From assembly GCF_004197395.1 (NCBI RefSeq), contig NZ_SELS01000033.1, positions 1-64,000 of the forward strand: a stretch of 64,000 bases of DNA, given 5' to 3'. A program made the position numbers and the translations under genes. The stretch's first letter is position 1. Each line of letters starts with the position of its first letter. The notes beneath the pieces were generated by a model that saw only the letters and a program-made list of their open reading frames with translations, was not told where the DNA came from and ran no database searches. The stretch is from Paraburkholderia sp. UYCP14C. Its GTDB lineage: Bacteria; Pseudomonadota; Gammaproteobacteria; Burkholderiales; Burkholderiaceae. This document shows, piece by piece, positions 46,234-55,168 of this stretch.

Positions 46234-46959
46234 ATGAAAGTTCTGATCATTCACGCTCACCCGGAGCCTCAGTCATTCAGCTCTGCCTTGAAAACCGTCG
46301 CGGTGAAGACATTCATCGAAGACGGACATGAGGTTCAAGTCTCCGATCTCTACGCAATGGGCTTCAATCCGGTCGCGTCTGCTGCCGACTTTGGCGAACG
46401 AGCAAATCCGGATTACTGCGTCTATGCGCTCGAGCAGCGCCACGGCATAAAGACCGCGACAATCAGTGCCGACATTCAGCAGGAGTTGGCGAAGCTACTG
46501 CAATGTGACCTCCTGGTCCTCAATTTCCCGCTGTTCTGGTTCTCTACGCCAGCCATTCTCAAGGGCTGGATCGACCGCGTACTCGCGTCTGGCGCTGTGT
46601 ACGGCGGAACACGCTTCTATGACCGCGGAGGACTTCGTGGCAAACGCGCTTTAGTCAGCGTAACGCTAGGCGGGCAGCAACACATGTTCGGACAGGATGC
46701 AATACATGGTCCGTTCGAATCGATGCTGAGGCACTTGTTGCAGGGAACGCTGGCCTACACGGGACTCGAAGTATTGCCACCGTTTGTTGGATGGCATGTG
46801 CCTTATATCGCGCATGAGGCCAGAGTCGAAATACTGGAAAAGTGGCGTGATCGAATTCGATCCCTGGAGGGGGAGACTCCGCTTTCATTCCCGAGTCTTA
46901 ACGACTTTGACGAACGGCTATACCCACTTAAAAACAAAGTACAGCAAGAAACTGAATGA
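46234..46959 (+). CDS. NAD(P)H-dependent flavodoxin-like oxidoreductase (NQO1 family)
   Basis: 241 residues with MKVLIIHAHPEPQSFSSAL at the start, LLVLNFPLFWFSTPAILKGW, and SVTLGGQQHMFG. This is the FMN/FAD-binding flavodoxin-2 fold of quinone reductases. It makes a two-electron reduction of quinones or similar compounds. The ATG (MKVLII) fits the family although the ribosome site is weak; a longer upstream start is less likely. Linked to the cluster by position only. Confidence 0.85.
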   Translation: MKVLIIHAHPEPQSFSSALKTVAVKTFIEDGHEVQVSDLYAMGFNPVASAADFGERANPDYCVYALEQRHGIKTATISADIQQELAKLLQCDLLVLNFPLFWFSTPAILKGWIDRVLASGAVYGGTRFYDRGGLRGKRALVSVTLGGQQHMFGQDAIHGPFESMLRHLLQGTLAYTGLEVLPPFVGWHVPYIAHEARVEILEKWRDRIRSLEGETPLSFPSLNDFDERLYPLKNKVQQETE

Positions 46960-47170
46960 CTGTGGCTCACGGCCCATGACATCGCGCAAGCGTGGCTGGC
47001 CGACGGGGTCGTGGGCGCAATCCGGCGAGCCGACGCTGACTTGGTGCGACTTCCGGAATCGGTCTTGTTCGGCGCCATCCGCACCCTAGGTCCGACGGTC
47101 CCATGCCGACGGCGGCGAAACACGTTTCAACTTGATGGTTAAACACACCTGTGTGGTGGAGGGATTAGCA

Positions 47171-48355
47171 ATGAGTAGTCGTGAAGTGGTCGTGGTCGGA
47201 GCCGCCCGGACGGCGATTGGTACCTTCGGTGGCTCGTTGCGGGATGTTCCGTTGACCGAACTGGGCACGACGGTCGTGCGAGCCGCGCTGCTGCGCTCAG
47301 GCGCCGAAGCAGGCGACATCGGGCAGGTCGTCATGGGCAACGTTATCCCGACCGAGCCGAGGGATGGCTACCTGAGTCGTGTTTCCGCGATGGATGCGGG
47401 GATTCCAAAAGAGACGCCGGCGTTCAACGTCAATCGTCTCTGTGGATCTGGTCTGCAGGCGATTATCTGCGCGGCGCAGTCCATCATGCTAGGCGATGCG
47501 GACCTGGCGGTTGGCGGTGGCGCTGAATCCATGAGTCGTGGACCATACATCGCCGAGGCTGTCCGATGGGGCAAGCGCATGGGTGATAGCCAGATCACTG
47601 ATTACATGAACGGAATCCTTCATGATCCGTGGCAGCGCATCCACATGGGAGTGACGGCCGAGAATGTCGCAGAGCGCTACAGTATTTCCCGCCAGGAGCA
47701 GGACGAGCTGGCGCTGGAGAGCCAGCGTCGCGCTGCTGCAGCAATCGACGACGGCCGTTTCAAAAGACAGATCGTGCCCGTGACCGTTAAGAGCCGCCTC
47801 GGTGTCGTCGAATTCGATACCGACGAACACGTCCGTCAAAGCGTGACTGTCGACGCCCTGTCCAAAATGAAGCCAGTATTCAAGGAGTCAGGATCGGTAA
47901 CGGCGGGCAACTCGTCTGGTATCAATGATGGCGCCGCCGCGCTGATTCTTGCTGACGCGGGCAAAGCGGCTGCAATGGGGCTTAAGCCGTTGGCCCGCTT
48001 GGTGGGGTACGCGCATGCAGGTGTCGAGCCCGAGTACATGGGCATTGGTCCTGTACCGGCCACGCGCTTCGTCATGCAACGAACTGGCCTTAAGGTTTCC
48101 GACATGGACGTGATCGAGGCGAACGAAGCATTTGCCGCCCAGACTTGCGCAGTCGCGAAGGTGTTGGACTTCGATCCCCGTAAGCTCAATCCTAACGGAT
48201 CCGGCATTTCTCTAGGACATCCACTCGGCGCGACCGGTGCCATCCTTTCGGTAAAGGCTATCTATGAACTACATCGGACCGCCGGGCGCTATGCGCTCGT
48301 GACAATGTGCATCGGCGGTGGCCAAGGCGTTGCCGCGATCTACGAACGCGTCTGA
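47171..48355 (+). CDS. acetyl-CoA acetyltransferase (thiolase)
   Basis: 394 residues of a thiolase II. The acyl-carrying cysteine is C91 in NRLCGSGLQAII; the other active-site blocks are NEAFAAQTC, GHPLGATGA and the C-terminal CIGGGQG. It splits 3-ketoacyl-CoA with CoA or condenses two acetyl-CoA. The ATG at 47171 has GGAGGG upstream. It completes the beta-oxidation-type set of the 35-48 kb region. Closest pattern is PhaA/BktB, but substrate range cannot be read. Confidence 0.92.
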   Translation: MSSREVVVVGAARTAIGTFGGSLRDVPLTELGTTVVRAALLRSGAEAGDIGQVVMGNVIPTEPRDGYLSRVSAMDAGIPKETPAFNVNRLCGSGLQAIICAAQSIMLGDADLAVGGGAESMSRGPYIAEAVRWGKRMGDSQITDYMNGILHDPWQRIHMGVTAENVAERYSISRQEQDELALESQRRAAAAIDDGRFKRQIVPVTVKSRLGVVEFDTDEHVRQSVTVDALSKMKPVFKESGSVTAGNSSGINDGAAALILADAGKAAAMGLKPLARLVGYAHAGVEPEYMGIGPVPATRFVMQRTGLKVSDMDVIEANEAFAAQTCAVAKVLDFDPRKLNPNGSGISLGHPLGATGAILSVKAIYELHRTAGRYALVTMCIGGGQGVAAIYERV

Positions 48356-48418
48356 AGTTCCATAGTTAGCTGCCAGACATGTGCGAGCCATAGCCGGTCG
48401 AAATTGATGGAGAAGTAG

Positions 48419-48655
48419 ATGCCCAGTGCTGGAAAGTCGCTACGGTTAATGGTCGAACACTGGCTCGCGCCAGACTCAGAAAGCCGGCTGCGTGTTGCGG
48501 AGTTCAGGAACAGACGGTCCCCTCGCGAGTGCTATGTATGCATTGAGAAAAGCACGACAACAGGATCTCTGTCAATCTACTTCTATCGTCACCATGATGG
48601 AACGTGGCGCGTATTCCCTCCTGATCCACAACGGTTGACTATGCGGGCGAGGTAG
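48419..48655 (+). CDS. small hypothetical protein, paralogue of 53170-53409
   Basis: 78 residues, basic. Not recognised. It shares a clear pattern with the protein at 53170-53409: G-K/R-SLR-MV-WL-PD-E near the start and FYRH-DG-W-VFPP-P-R near the end. The leader is also alike, with GATGGAGAAGT before both starts. Two related small genes about 5 kb apart argue that both are real. No membrane helix or signal peptide; function unknown. Confidence 0.65.
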   Translation: MPSAGKSLRLMVEHWLAPDSESRLRVAEFRNRRSPRECYVCIEKSTTTGSLSIYFYRHHDGTWRVFPPDPQRLTMRAR

Positions 48656-48724
48656 ATGAATGCGATACAACGCGATCCGCTCCAAATCCATGGAGCGTTC
48701 GCGGGCTATCCCGATAACCAACGG

Positions 48725-49594
48725 TCAGTACGGCCCCATCCAGCGATGGCTCTTCGCAAACGAAATGAATAAGTCGATTGCCGGATCGCGTGAATCGGCA
48801 ATCCACCGTGCTCCTATCGTCCGCCGATGCGGGAAATCGGCCACGGGCACCGCGACAACTTCTCCGTTGCAAAAATTCGCCGGCATAAGAGTGATGCCAA
48901 TGCCCGCGGCAACGAGGCCGAGCGCGCGATCGTCTTGATCTGTCCGATATACCACCCGAGACTTAAGGTCATGCGACCGCAACGCCTTTGCGGCAACTTC
49001 AAATGTCTCACAGCTCGTGCGCACAATGAATGGTTCATTTTGTAGGTCGGCCAGCGTCACCGATGAGAGTCCGGCGAAGCGATGTGCTTTGCTCACGATC
49101 ACGACATACGCCTCGTCGAACAGCGCCAGGCTCCGCTCCATTTCGTCGCCTTCGCGGATAGTCGTCAAACAGACGTCAAGCTCCTTCCGCTTGAGATGAC
49201 CGGCGAGATCCGACGCTGGAGCATCGGTCAGTTCCACCATGACTTCCGGATGCGCCTGCCTGAACGCCTTCAACAGGGCGCCGAGTTGCGGCGTGGGCAA
49301 GGTCCGCACGATACCGACGCGCAATACGCGCGGTGCACCAATTGCACGAATGTCGGCCTTGAGAATATTGCACGTCTGAAGCAGTGAGGAGCCGACCTGG
49401 TAAAGCCGTTTGCCGGCAGCGGTCGGTGTCACCGCGTTGCGCTTGCGTTCGAGCAAAGCGACACCGAGTTCGTCCTCAAGCTTCGCGATGGTCGCCGACA
49501 GTGCGGACTGTGATACCGCGACCCGCGAGGCGCCGCGCGTGAAGCTTCCCGTGTCGACAACCGCGACGAACTGACTGATCTGATAGAGCTCCAT
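48725..49594 (-). CDS. LysR-family regulator
   Basis: 289 residues: HTH at 1-60 (FVAVVDTGSFTRGASRVA, then VSQSALSATIAKLEDELG), then a LysR ligand-binding domain ending in ISFAKSHRWMGPY. It is divergent from the aldehyde dehydrogenase/DUF779 genes across about 180 A/T-rich bases and likely activates them. CynR-like subgroup by length and domain pattern; effector unknown. Confidence 0.9.
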   Translation of the reverse strand: MELYQISQFVAVVDTGSFTRGASRVAVSQSALSATIAKLEDELGVALLERKRNAVTPTAAGKRLYQVGSSLLQTCNILKADIRAIGAPRVLRVGIVRTLPTPQLGALLKAFRQAHPEVMVELTDAPASDLAGHLKRKELDVCLTTIREGDEMERSLALFDEAYVVIVSKAHRFAGLSSVTLADLQNEPFIVRTSCETFEVAAKALRSHDLKSRVVYRTDQDDRALGLVAAGIGITLMPANFCNGEVVAVPVADFPHRRTIGARWIADSRDPAIDLFISFAKSHRWMGPY

Positions 49595-49771
49595 GGCAGG
49601 ATCACTTATTTTGATTCAATGAATAGCAACAAACGATTTTACTTATGTTAACTCGGTTCGTATAGTTCCTGCAAAGACGATCTTGCAGATGCCGATGCAC
49701 CCGTCTTCGAACTCTTCGTGCCGTTCTTTCGAACGGAAGTACCGCTCTTTCAATACAAAGCGAGATCTTTC

Positions 49772-51292
49772 ATGATTTATGCAGGACCAGGCGCTGCAGG
49801 CGCCAAGATTGACTACAAACTTCGTTACGACAACTTCATTGGTGGCAAATGGGTCCCACCGCTCAAGGGTGAATATTTCGACGTCGTTACGCCGACCACA
49901 GGTGCCGTCTATACGAGCGCCGCGCGATCGAGCGCGGAAGATATTGAACTCGCGCTCGATGCCGCGCATGGGGCGGCCGATAAATGGGGTAAGACGTCCG
50001 CAGCCGACCGCGCAAGTGTATTGCTCAAGATTGCCGACCGGCTCGAGGCAAACCTCGAGTTGCTGGCCTATGCCGAGACCGTGGACAAGGGCAAACCGAT
50101 CCGCGAAGCCCTTATTGCCGATATTCCGCTCGCCATCGACCACTTCCGTTACTTTGCGGGCGCTGTGCGTGCTCAAGAGAGCGGCCTAAGCGAAATCGAC
50201 GAGACCACAGTCGCCTATCACTTCCACGAGCCGCTAGGCGTAGTGGGCCAGATTATTCCTTGGAACTATCCCATTCTGATGGCTGCGTGGAAACTGGCCC
50301 CCGCACTGGGCGCCGGCAACTGCGTCGTGCTGAAGCCGGCTGAATCAACGCCCATCAGCATTCTGATACTGATCGAGCTAATCGCCGATTTGCTGCCTCC
50401 GGGCGTAGTCAATGTCGTCAACGGTTTTGGTCGCGAAGCAGGCATGCCGCTGGCGACCAGCCGCCGCATCGCCAAAATCGCGTTCACGGGCAGCACCAGC
50501 ACCGGCCGCGTCATTGCGCAGGCCGCTGCGAACAACCTGATCCCGGCCACGCTGGAGCTGGGTGGGAAATCGCCAAACATCTTCTTTGCCGACATTGCGG
50601 ACAAAGATGACGCTTTCTTCGACAAGGCCATCGAAGGACTGGTGCTGTTTGCATTCAATCAGGGCGAGGTCTGCACCTCGCCGACGCGCGCGCTGATCCA
50701 CGAATCAATCTATGACAAGTTCATGGGGCGCGTGCTCGAACGAGTGGCTGCTATCAAGCAGGGCAACCCGCTCGACACCGACACCATGATTGGCGCACAA
50801 GCGAGTAAGGAACAATTGGCGAAGATCCTGTCTTACCTCGACATTGGAAAGCTGGAAGGCGCCGAGGTACTGGCAGGCGGGGCGCAGGCGCATCTGGGAG
50901 GCGAGCTGGCGGGCGGCTACTACGTGCAGCCGACGCTTTTCAAAGGCCACAACAAGATGCGCATCTTCCAGGAAGAGATCTTCGGTCCGGTATTAGCGGT
51001 TACCACTTTCAAAGACGAAGCAGAGGCGCTGTCCATTGCCAACGACACTCAGTACGGTCTGGGTGCCGGAGTCTGGAGCCGTAACGGCAACGTCGCCTAT
51101 CGCATGGGCCGCGGCATCAAAGCGGGGCGCGTGTGGACCAACTGCTATCACGTTTATCCGGCACATGCCGCGTTTGGCGGTTACAAGGAATCGGGCTATG
51201 GCCGGGAAAACCACAAGATGATGCTCGCGCATTACCAGCAGACCAAGAACCTGCTTGTAAGTTACAGCGACGATAAGCTGGGCTTTTTCTGA
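49772..51292 (+). CDS. aldehyde dehydrogenase, ExaC/AcoD type
   Basis: 506 residues. [43 protein letters not shown] with the general base, and [12 protein letters not shown] with the catalytic cysteine; the insert and the C-terminal [15 protein letters not shown] are typical of acetaldehyde dehydrogenases of ethanol or acetoin metabolism. The ATG (MIYAGPG) is chosen over an upstream in-frame start. A DUF779 gene follows, a conserved pairing for this group. Confidence 0.92.
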   Translation: MIYAGPGAAGAKIDYKLRYDNFIGGKWVPPLKGEYFDVVTPTTGAVYTSAARSSAEDIELALDAAHGAADKWGKTSAADRASVLLKIADRLEANLELLAYAETVDKGKPIREALIADIPLAIDHFRYFAGAVRAQESGLSEIDETTVAYHFHEPLGVVGQIIPWNYPILMAAWKLAPALGAGNCVVLKPAESTPISILILIELIADLLPPGVVNVVNGFGREAGMPLATSRRIAKIAFTGSTSTGRVIAQAAANNLIPATLELGGKSPNIFFADIADKDDAFFDKAIEGLVLFAFNQGEVCTSPTRALIHESIYDKFMGRVLERVAAIKQGNPLDTDTMIGAQASKEQLAKILSYLDIGKLEGAEVLAGGAQAHLGGELAGGYYVQPTLFKGHNKMRIFQEEIFGPVLAVTTFKDEAEALSIANDTQYGLGAGVWSRNGNVAYRMGRGIKAGRVWTNCYHVYPAHAAFGGYKESGYGRENHKMMLAHYQQTKNLLVSYSDDKLGFF

Positions 51293-51314
51293 TCCGGCTA
51301 CCTCAATAGCTCGA

Positions 51315-51344
51315 AGTGCCCTGCTGTCTTGGCAGCGGGGCACT
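51315..51344 (+). terminator. hairpin between aldehyde dehydrogenase and DUF779 genes
   Basis: AGTGCCCTGCTG pairs with CAGCGGGGCACT (12 bp, one G-U) around a six-base loop. No T tract follows, so it may lower rather than end transcription into the DUF779 gene. Confidence 0.5.
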
Positions 51345-51394
51345 GACAGACGCTTTCGGACTTCATTAGATGCGGCACCCGGCAAAGGATTTGC

Positions 51395-51790
51395 ATGGTC
51401 GAAAAGATTCTGGCTACTTCCGCAGCACTGGCGTTGATCGATGAGTTGAAAAAGCAGTATGGTGCATTCTTCTTCCATCAATCCGGTGGCTGCTGCGACA
51501 ACAGCGCAATCAACGCGTATCTTCCCGGCGAGCTGACAATCGGCGCGGGGGATGTCTATCTCGGCGAGATCGGTGAGGTGCCCGTATACATTGGCGTGAA
51601 CCAGTACCAGTACTGGAAGCACACGCAACTTATCATCGACGTAATCGAGGGATCCGGGGGAACATTCTCTTTAGAGGGCGCCAGTGGCAGAACCTTCCAC
51701 ACCCGATCCCGAGTATTCACCGATGAAGAACTACAAGAATTAGGATTGACCGCAACACGTTACAGTTGCGAGCTCGGCTCAAAAAAATGA
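51395..51790 (+). CDS. DUF779 protein, ALDH partner
   Basis: 131 residues with the DUF779 pattern: FFFHQSGGCCDNSAI, DVYLGEIGEVPVYIG, QYQYWKHTQLIIDVIEGSGG and FHTRSRVF. The paired cysteines and histidines could bind a metal or form a disulfide. The family is found next to ExaC-type aldehyde dehydrogenases across proteobacteria but has no settled function. AAAGGA precedes the ATG. Confidence 0.88.
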   Translation: MVEKILATSAALALIDELKKQYGAFFFHQSGGCCDNSAINAYLPGELTIGAGDVYLGEIGEVPVYIGVNQYQYWKHTQLIIDVIEGSGGTFSLEGASGRTFHTRSRVFTDEELQELGLTATRYSCELGSKK

Positions 51791-51903
51791 CGGTGCAATA
51801 GCACGAGACTGAATCTGACAGTGGCCGGTTCTTCGTGCTATCGCGCGAGCGCCGGAGTGCGTAAGCCGAATCGGCGATGTGTGCGGCGAACCGCAAGGAG
51901 TCC

Positions 51904-52078
51904 ACCACGACACAGGAACAGAAAGTCATTCGCGCCAAGGTTGGCATGCTCGAACTCGCACAGCAACTGCGCAATGTCAGTCCGGCTGTCCGGTAATGCG
52001 CTATTCCCCCGGACAGCTCTTATCGCTTCAATGAGCTATACAACCAGGGCGGTGAAGCGGCCGTGCAACTCACATCGG
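51904..52078 (+). pseudogene. transposase N-terminal remnant (IS481-like), frameshifted
   Basis: A short rightward trace reads TTQEQKVIRAKVGMLELAQQ then LRNVSP, breaks by a stop and two frame changes, and continues as DSSYRFNELYNQGGEAAVQL. This is the beginning of a familiar transposase class with a helix-turn-helix start. The DDE region is gone. Old remnant. Confidence 0.6.
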
Positions 52079-52091
52079 TTCGTGCGGCTTT

Positions 52092-52871
52092 TCACTTGCG
52101 TTCCCGAATCCTGGTGAAATCTGGCCTTCGTTTTTCGCGAAATGCAGCGAATGCTTCCCGGGCTTCATCGCTTTCGAGCCGCTTCGCGAAGACGCCAAGT
52201 TCAACATCGATCTGCAACGCGAGCTTTTCTGTATCACGCATGATCCGCTTCATTGCGATCATCGCGCCATAAGGTTTCGACGCGAGCTGTTCCGCCGCAC
52301 GTCTCGCCTCGCTCCGCAGTTCGGCGTTTGGCACCACCCTGTTCGCAAGGCCCGATGCCAATGCGGCTGCGGCTGGCAATGGGGCGCCAAATGCGAACAT
52401 TTCAAACGCGCGCGCGTGGCCAATGCGCAACGGCAGGAGCAAGGACGACGCAGCTTCGGGGACCAACGCAAGATCAATGAAGGGCGTGATCAACTGAGCG
52501 TCCTCGGCCAGAATCACGTAGTCGCAATGCAACAGCATGGTGGCGCCCACTCCGATCGCCTTGCCCTGTACTGCCGCGACAAGCGGAACAGAGGTGCTCG
52601 CCAGACTGCGGAGAAATCGGTCGACATGGCGCTCTTGCAGTGCAGAGCCTGCAGCTCGCGCCGCAAACTCGCCGATGTCATTTCCGGCTGAGAACAAATC
52701 ACCCTCGCTCTGGAGCACGATCACATGGACTTCGGGATCGGATGATGCGCCGTCGATCGCGTCCGCAAGGGCACCGTACATCGCATTCGTTAGTGCATTC
52801 TTTTTGTCCGGTCTTGAGATCGTGACGGTCAATACGCCAGCGTGGCGTTCAGTTTTGATTTCAGAGGTCAT
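52092..52871 (-). CDS. enoyl-CoA hydratase/isomerase family protein
   Basis: 259 residues of the crotonase family, closer to the isomerase-like branch: RPDKKNALTNAMYGALADA, DLFSAGNDIGEFA, AAVQGKAIGVGATMLLHCDY and ALVPEAASSLLLPLRIG. It lacks the usual pair of hydratase glutamates, so isomerase or another crotonase reaction is more likely. The start has no strong ribosome site. It stands alone, between an IS remnant and the small paralogue gene. Confidence 0.85.
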   Translation of the reverse strand: MTSEIKTERHAGVLTVTISRPDKKNALTNAMYGALADAIDGASSDPEVHVIVLQSEGDLFSAGNDIGEFAARAAGSALQERHVDRFLRSLASTSVPLVAAVQGKAIGVGATMLLHCDYVILAEDAQLITPFIDLALVPEAASSLLLPLRIGHARAFEMFAFGAPLPAAAALASGLANRVVPNAELRSEARRAAEQLASKPYGAMIAMKRIMRDTEKLALQIDVELGVFAKRLESDEAREAFAAFREKRRPDFTRIRERK

Positions 52872-53169
52872 ACCTATTTTCTCCGGCGATTCCCGCGAGC
52901 CCGGCGATTGGCGTGGTGTCGGCTATTGGCGAACAGGATATCGGTCTGAACATGCAGTTCAAGGGGGATCTCATCAAGGCTACGTGCGTGCTTCGGCAAT
53001 TCGCCCACTCGCAAGCCGATACACGCATGCAGACCAATTCGACATCAACAAATGGAAGCTTACAAAAGGCGTCTCGTCTATACATGACGGGTTCCTGCAA
53101 ATGGATCAACAGCTTTCCGCTGGAAACTCTTGCAGCAAAAAGCGCTTCGAATTGCTCGGGACCAACCAA
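52872..53169. other. intergenic region, nothing clear
   Basis: About 300 bases between the crotonase gene and the small paralogue gene. Short rightward frames exist but have poor codon patterns and no ribosome site. Nothing else recognised. Confidence 0.4.
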
Positions 53170-53409
53170 TTAAGGATAACTCGGAATCCGCATGGCCGGT
53201 CTTTCGGGTTCCGGTGGAAAGACGCTCCAGTTTCCATCGCGGTGACGATAAAAGAACATAGCCCTCGAGCCTTTTCCATTGTCTGCGACAACACAAATGT
53301 AACGCCCGATCTTGGATCGCCCATAGTGGCTCACCCTAAAGCCTCGCTCAGGGTCTGGCGACAACCAATCTTGGACCATTGCGCGCAACGATCGTCCTGC
53401 TCTTTCCAT
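53170..53409 (-). CDS. small hypothetical protein, paralogue of 48419-48655
   Basis: 79 residues, basic. It matches the protein at 48419-48655 over most of its length (AGRSLRAMVQDWLSPD; FFYRHRDGNWSVFPPEPER). The start ATG follows GATGGAGAAGT, the same leader as the paralogue. It is encoded on the opposite strand, so the two genes form an inverted pair about 5 kb apart. Not recognised; no membrane segment. Confidence 0.65.
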   Translation of the reverse strand: MERAGRSLRAMVQDWLSPDPERGFRVSHYGRSKIGRYICVVADNGKGSRAMFFYRHRDGNWSVFPPEPERPAMRIPSYP

Positions 53410-53822
53410 TGCACTTCTCCATCTATTTCAACTTCATGGCACTTTAAGACGCGGATTCAAAAGGGGTCGCAGGCGCTCCTGACCGTAACGCAAGCGACCA
53501 AGGTTGCGGCCACTACAAATGCCGGCACATCCACCACGAGTTCGATATTCGCTCCAGCACCGCCCGGCATGGGCATCCCGCAAGGCAATCGCACCGGAAA
53601 AGGCCGTTGATTCGGTCGTCCACCGTTGCGTCCACCATTCATTTGGTGTGCGCCAAAGTAGCCAAACTCAGTGACGAAATCTACACGGTGATAAGGAAGC
53701 TCTTACTTTTCTCCTTGGAACGGCGAGGCTGAGACGCCTTTAGCTCGAGAAGGCGTCAGCGTGCCCTCGCCATGTACCGAGTGCCGACTTCCTGTCATCG
53801 ACATCGGCGATAAGATCGCTTC
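53410..53822. other. intergenic region, no supported gene
   Basis: About 410 bases. A leftward 61-residue frame (53457-53642) ends in a hydrophobic stretch (ELVVDVPAFVVAATLVAC) but has no ribosome site; it could be a tiny membrane protein and is left uncalled. The remaining sequence has no visible feature. Confidence 0.4.
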
Positions 53823-54524
53823 CTACCACGTTTCCTTAAACGGGCGAACTTCGAGATAAAACGACCAGGCACTCCTCGGCTGGTGTGCGACATGCCATAA
53901 CTCGCCAGCGATGTCGGCAGGTAGGATAAAAAAATCGTCAGGAGCGTCCGGACGTGCCGCCCTCGTCCATTCGACGTCGATCACTGCATCAATCACGAGA
54001 TAGGCCACATGGATCCCTTTGGGCCCGAGTTCGCGCGCGATTGCCTCCGCCAGGATGCGCTGCGCCGCTTTGGTTGGCGCGAAGCCGGCGAAATTACTTT
54101 TACCTCTTAGGGCGGAAGTGTTGCCCGTCGCGATGATCGCGCCGGCACCGGCTTCTATCATTGCCGGGGCAACGCGTCGCGCTAGAGCCAAGAACGCCGT
54201 CACGTTGACATGAAAATTGCGTTCCAGAATGGCGGGGTCAATCTGCAGGAAGTTTCCGAATGCTCCACCAACGGCGTTATGGATAACGACATCGGGCGGC
54301 CCGAAGTCGCCGAAGATACGATCTAGCGTCTCGGCGAAACTGGCACTGTCGGTGACGTCGACCGGAAACGCCTTAGTGCCGCGAATCTCGGACTCAATCT
54401 TCTTCAAACGTTGCTCATTTCGCGCAACCATGGCTACGTCGTAGCCGCCGTCGGCGAAGCGCCGAACAATGGCCGCCCCGGTGCCGGGGCCGACGCCGGT
54501 TATCAACAAGCGCTTACTATTCAT
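53823..54524 (-). CDS. SDR-family protein with Tyr-to-Phe in the active site
   Basis: 233 residues of a short-chain dehydrogenase: LLITGVGPGTGAAIVRRFAD for NAD(P), VIHNAVGGAFGNF, and TGNTSALRGKSNFAGFAPTK. The catalytic YxxxK reads FAPTK, so the general-base tyrosine is replaced by phenylalanine. A subgroup of SDR proteins shares this change, so it may have a different chemistry. It overlaps the DsbA-like gene by four bases and is encoded just after it. Confidence 0.8.
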   Translation of the reverse strand: MNSKRLLITGVGPGTGAAIVRRFADGGYDVAMVARNEQRLKKIESEIRGTKAFPVDVTDSASFAETLDRIFGDFGPPDVVIHNAVGGAFGNFLQIDPAILERNFHVNVTAFLALARRVAPAMIEAGAGAIIATGNTSALRGKSNFAGFAPTKAAQRILAEAIARELGPKGIHVAYLVIDAVIDVEWTRAARPDAPDDFFILPADIAGELWHVAHQPRSAWSFYLEVRPFKETW

Positions 54525-55126
54525 TGGGAAGCCCTCGCCAACGCGTCCAGCTTGTCTTTGACGAAAGACAATCGATCGTTTCCGAAGAACATATCCTGAT
54601 CGACAAAGAATGTCGGTACGCCAAAGACACCATTTTCAATGGCACGCTCATTGTTTACGGCCAATTGAGCGACGATCTCGGGTGAGTCTGCAACCTCCCA
54701 CAATGCGGCCGGTATGTCATTGGCCGCCGCAAACTGCAAACGCGCCTCATCCGTGGCCAAGTCTTCCGTTCCTGTCCAGACCGTGTTGAACAATGTCTCA
54801 TTGACCTTCTCAAAGAGCCCCATTTGCTGAGCCGCAAGTCCCGCCCGCGATAGCAGCGCGTTGGGCAGATGCCCCTCTTTCATGGCGTTAAGCAGCGTCT
54901 TGTTAGGGGACAGAGCAAGATCGTATTTCTGCGCCCAGCGTCCGGCGTCGACACGCGAGTACCGAAGCTTCGGTGGGCACAGCGGCGACGGCTGGTTGTT
55001 GACATGTTTCATGACCGAAACGATGTCAACCAGCTCATAGTCGATGGTTACGCCTAGCTTCTTGACTTGTGAATTGGCCAGATACGAATAGATGCTCCGG
55101 TAGTCGAGTACGAACCGAACTTGCAT
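54521..55126 (-). CDS. DsbA-family 2-hydroxychromene-2-carboxylate isomerase-like
   Basis: 201 residues of the kappa-class GST/HCCA isomerase group: VRFVLDYRSIYSYLANSQV at the N-terminus, CPPKLRYSRVDAGRWAQKY, and NGVFGVPTFFVDQDMFFGND with the cis-proline. It has no CxxC pair, so it is not a disulfide enzyme. Family members isomerise ring-cleavage products using glutathione. Translationally coupled to the SDR gene; the next upstream gene is an enone reductase. Confidence 0.82.
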   Translation of the reverse strand: MQVRFVLDYRSIYSYLANSQVKKLGVTIDYELVDIVSVMKHVNNQPSPLCPPKLRYSRVDAGRWAQKYDLALSPNKTLLNAMKEGHLPNALLSRAGLAAQQMGLFEKVNETLFNTVWTGTEDLATDEARLQFAAANDIPAALWEVADSPEIVAQLAVNNERAIENGVFGVPTFFVDQDMFFGNDRLSFVKDKLDALARASQ

Positions 55127-55168
55127 GGTTGTTGCTCTCCAATTTTCTGTATTTTGTGGCGGTCATGG

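Noticed and set aside
53457-53642. A 61-codon leftward frame with a hydrophobic C-terminus
   Set aside because: No ribosome site and a proline/glycine-rich start; evidence too thin to call.
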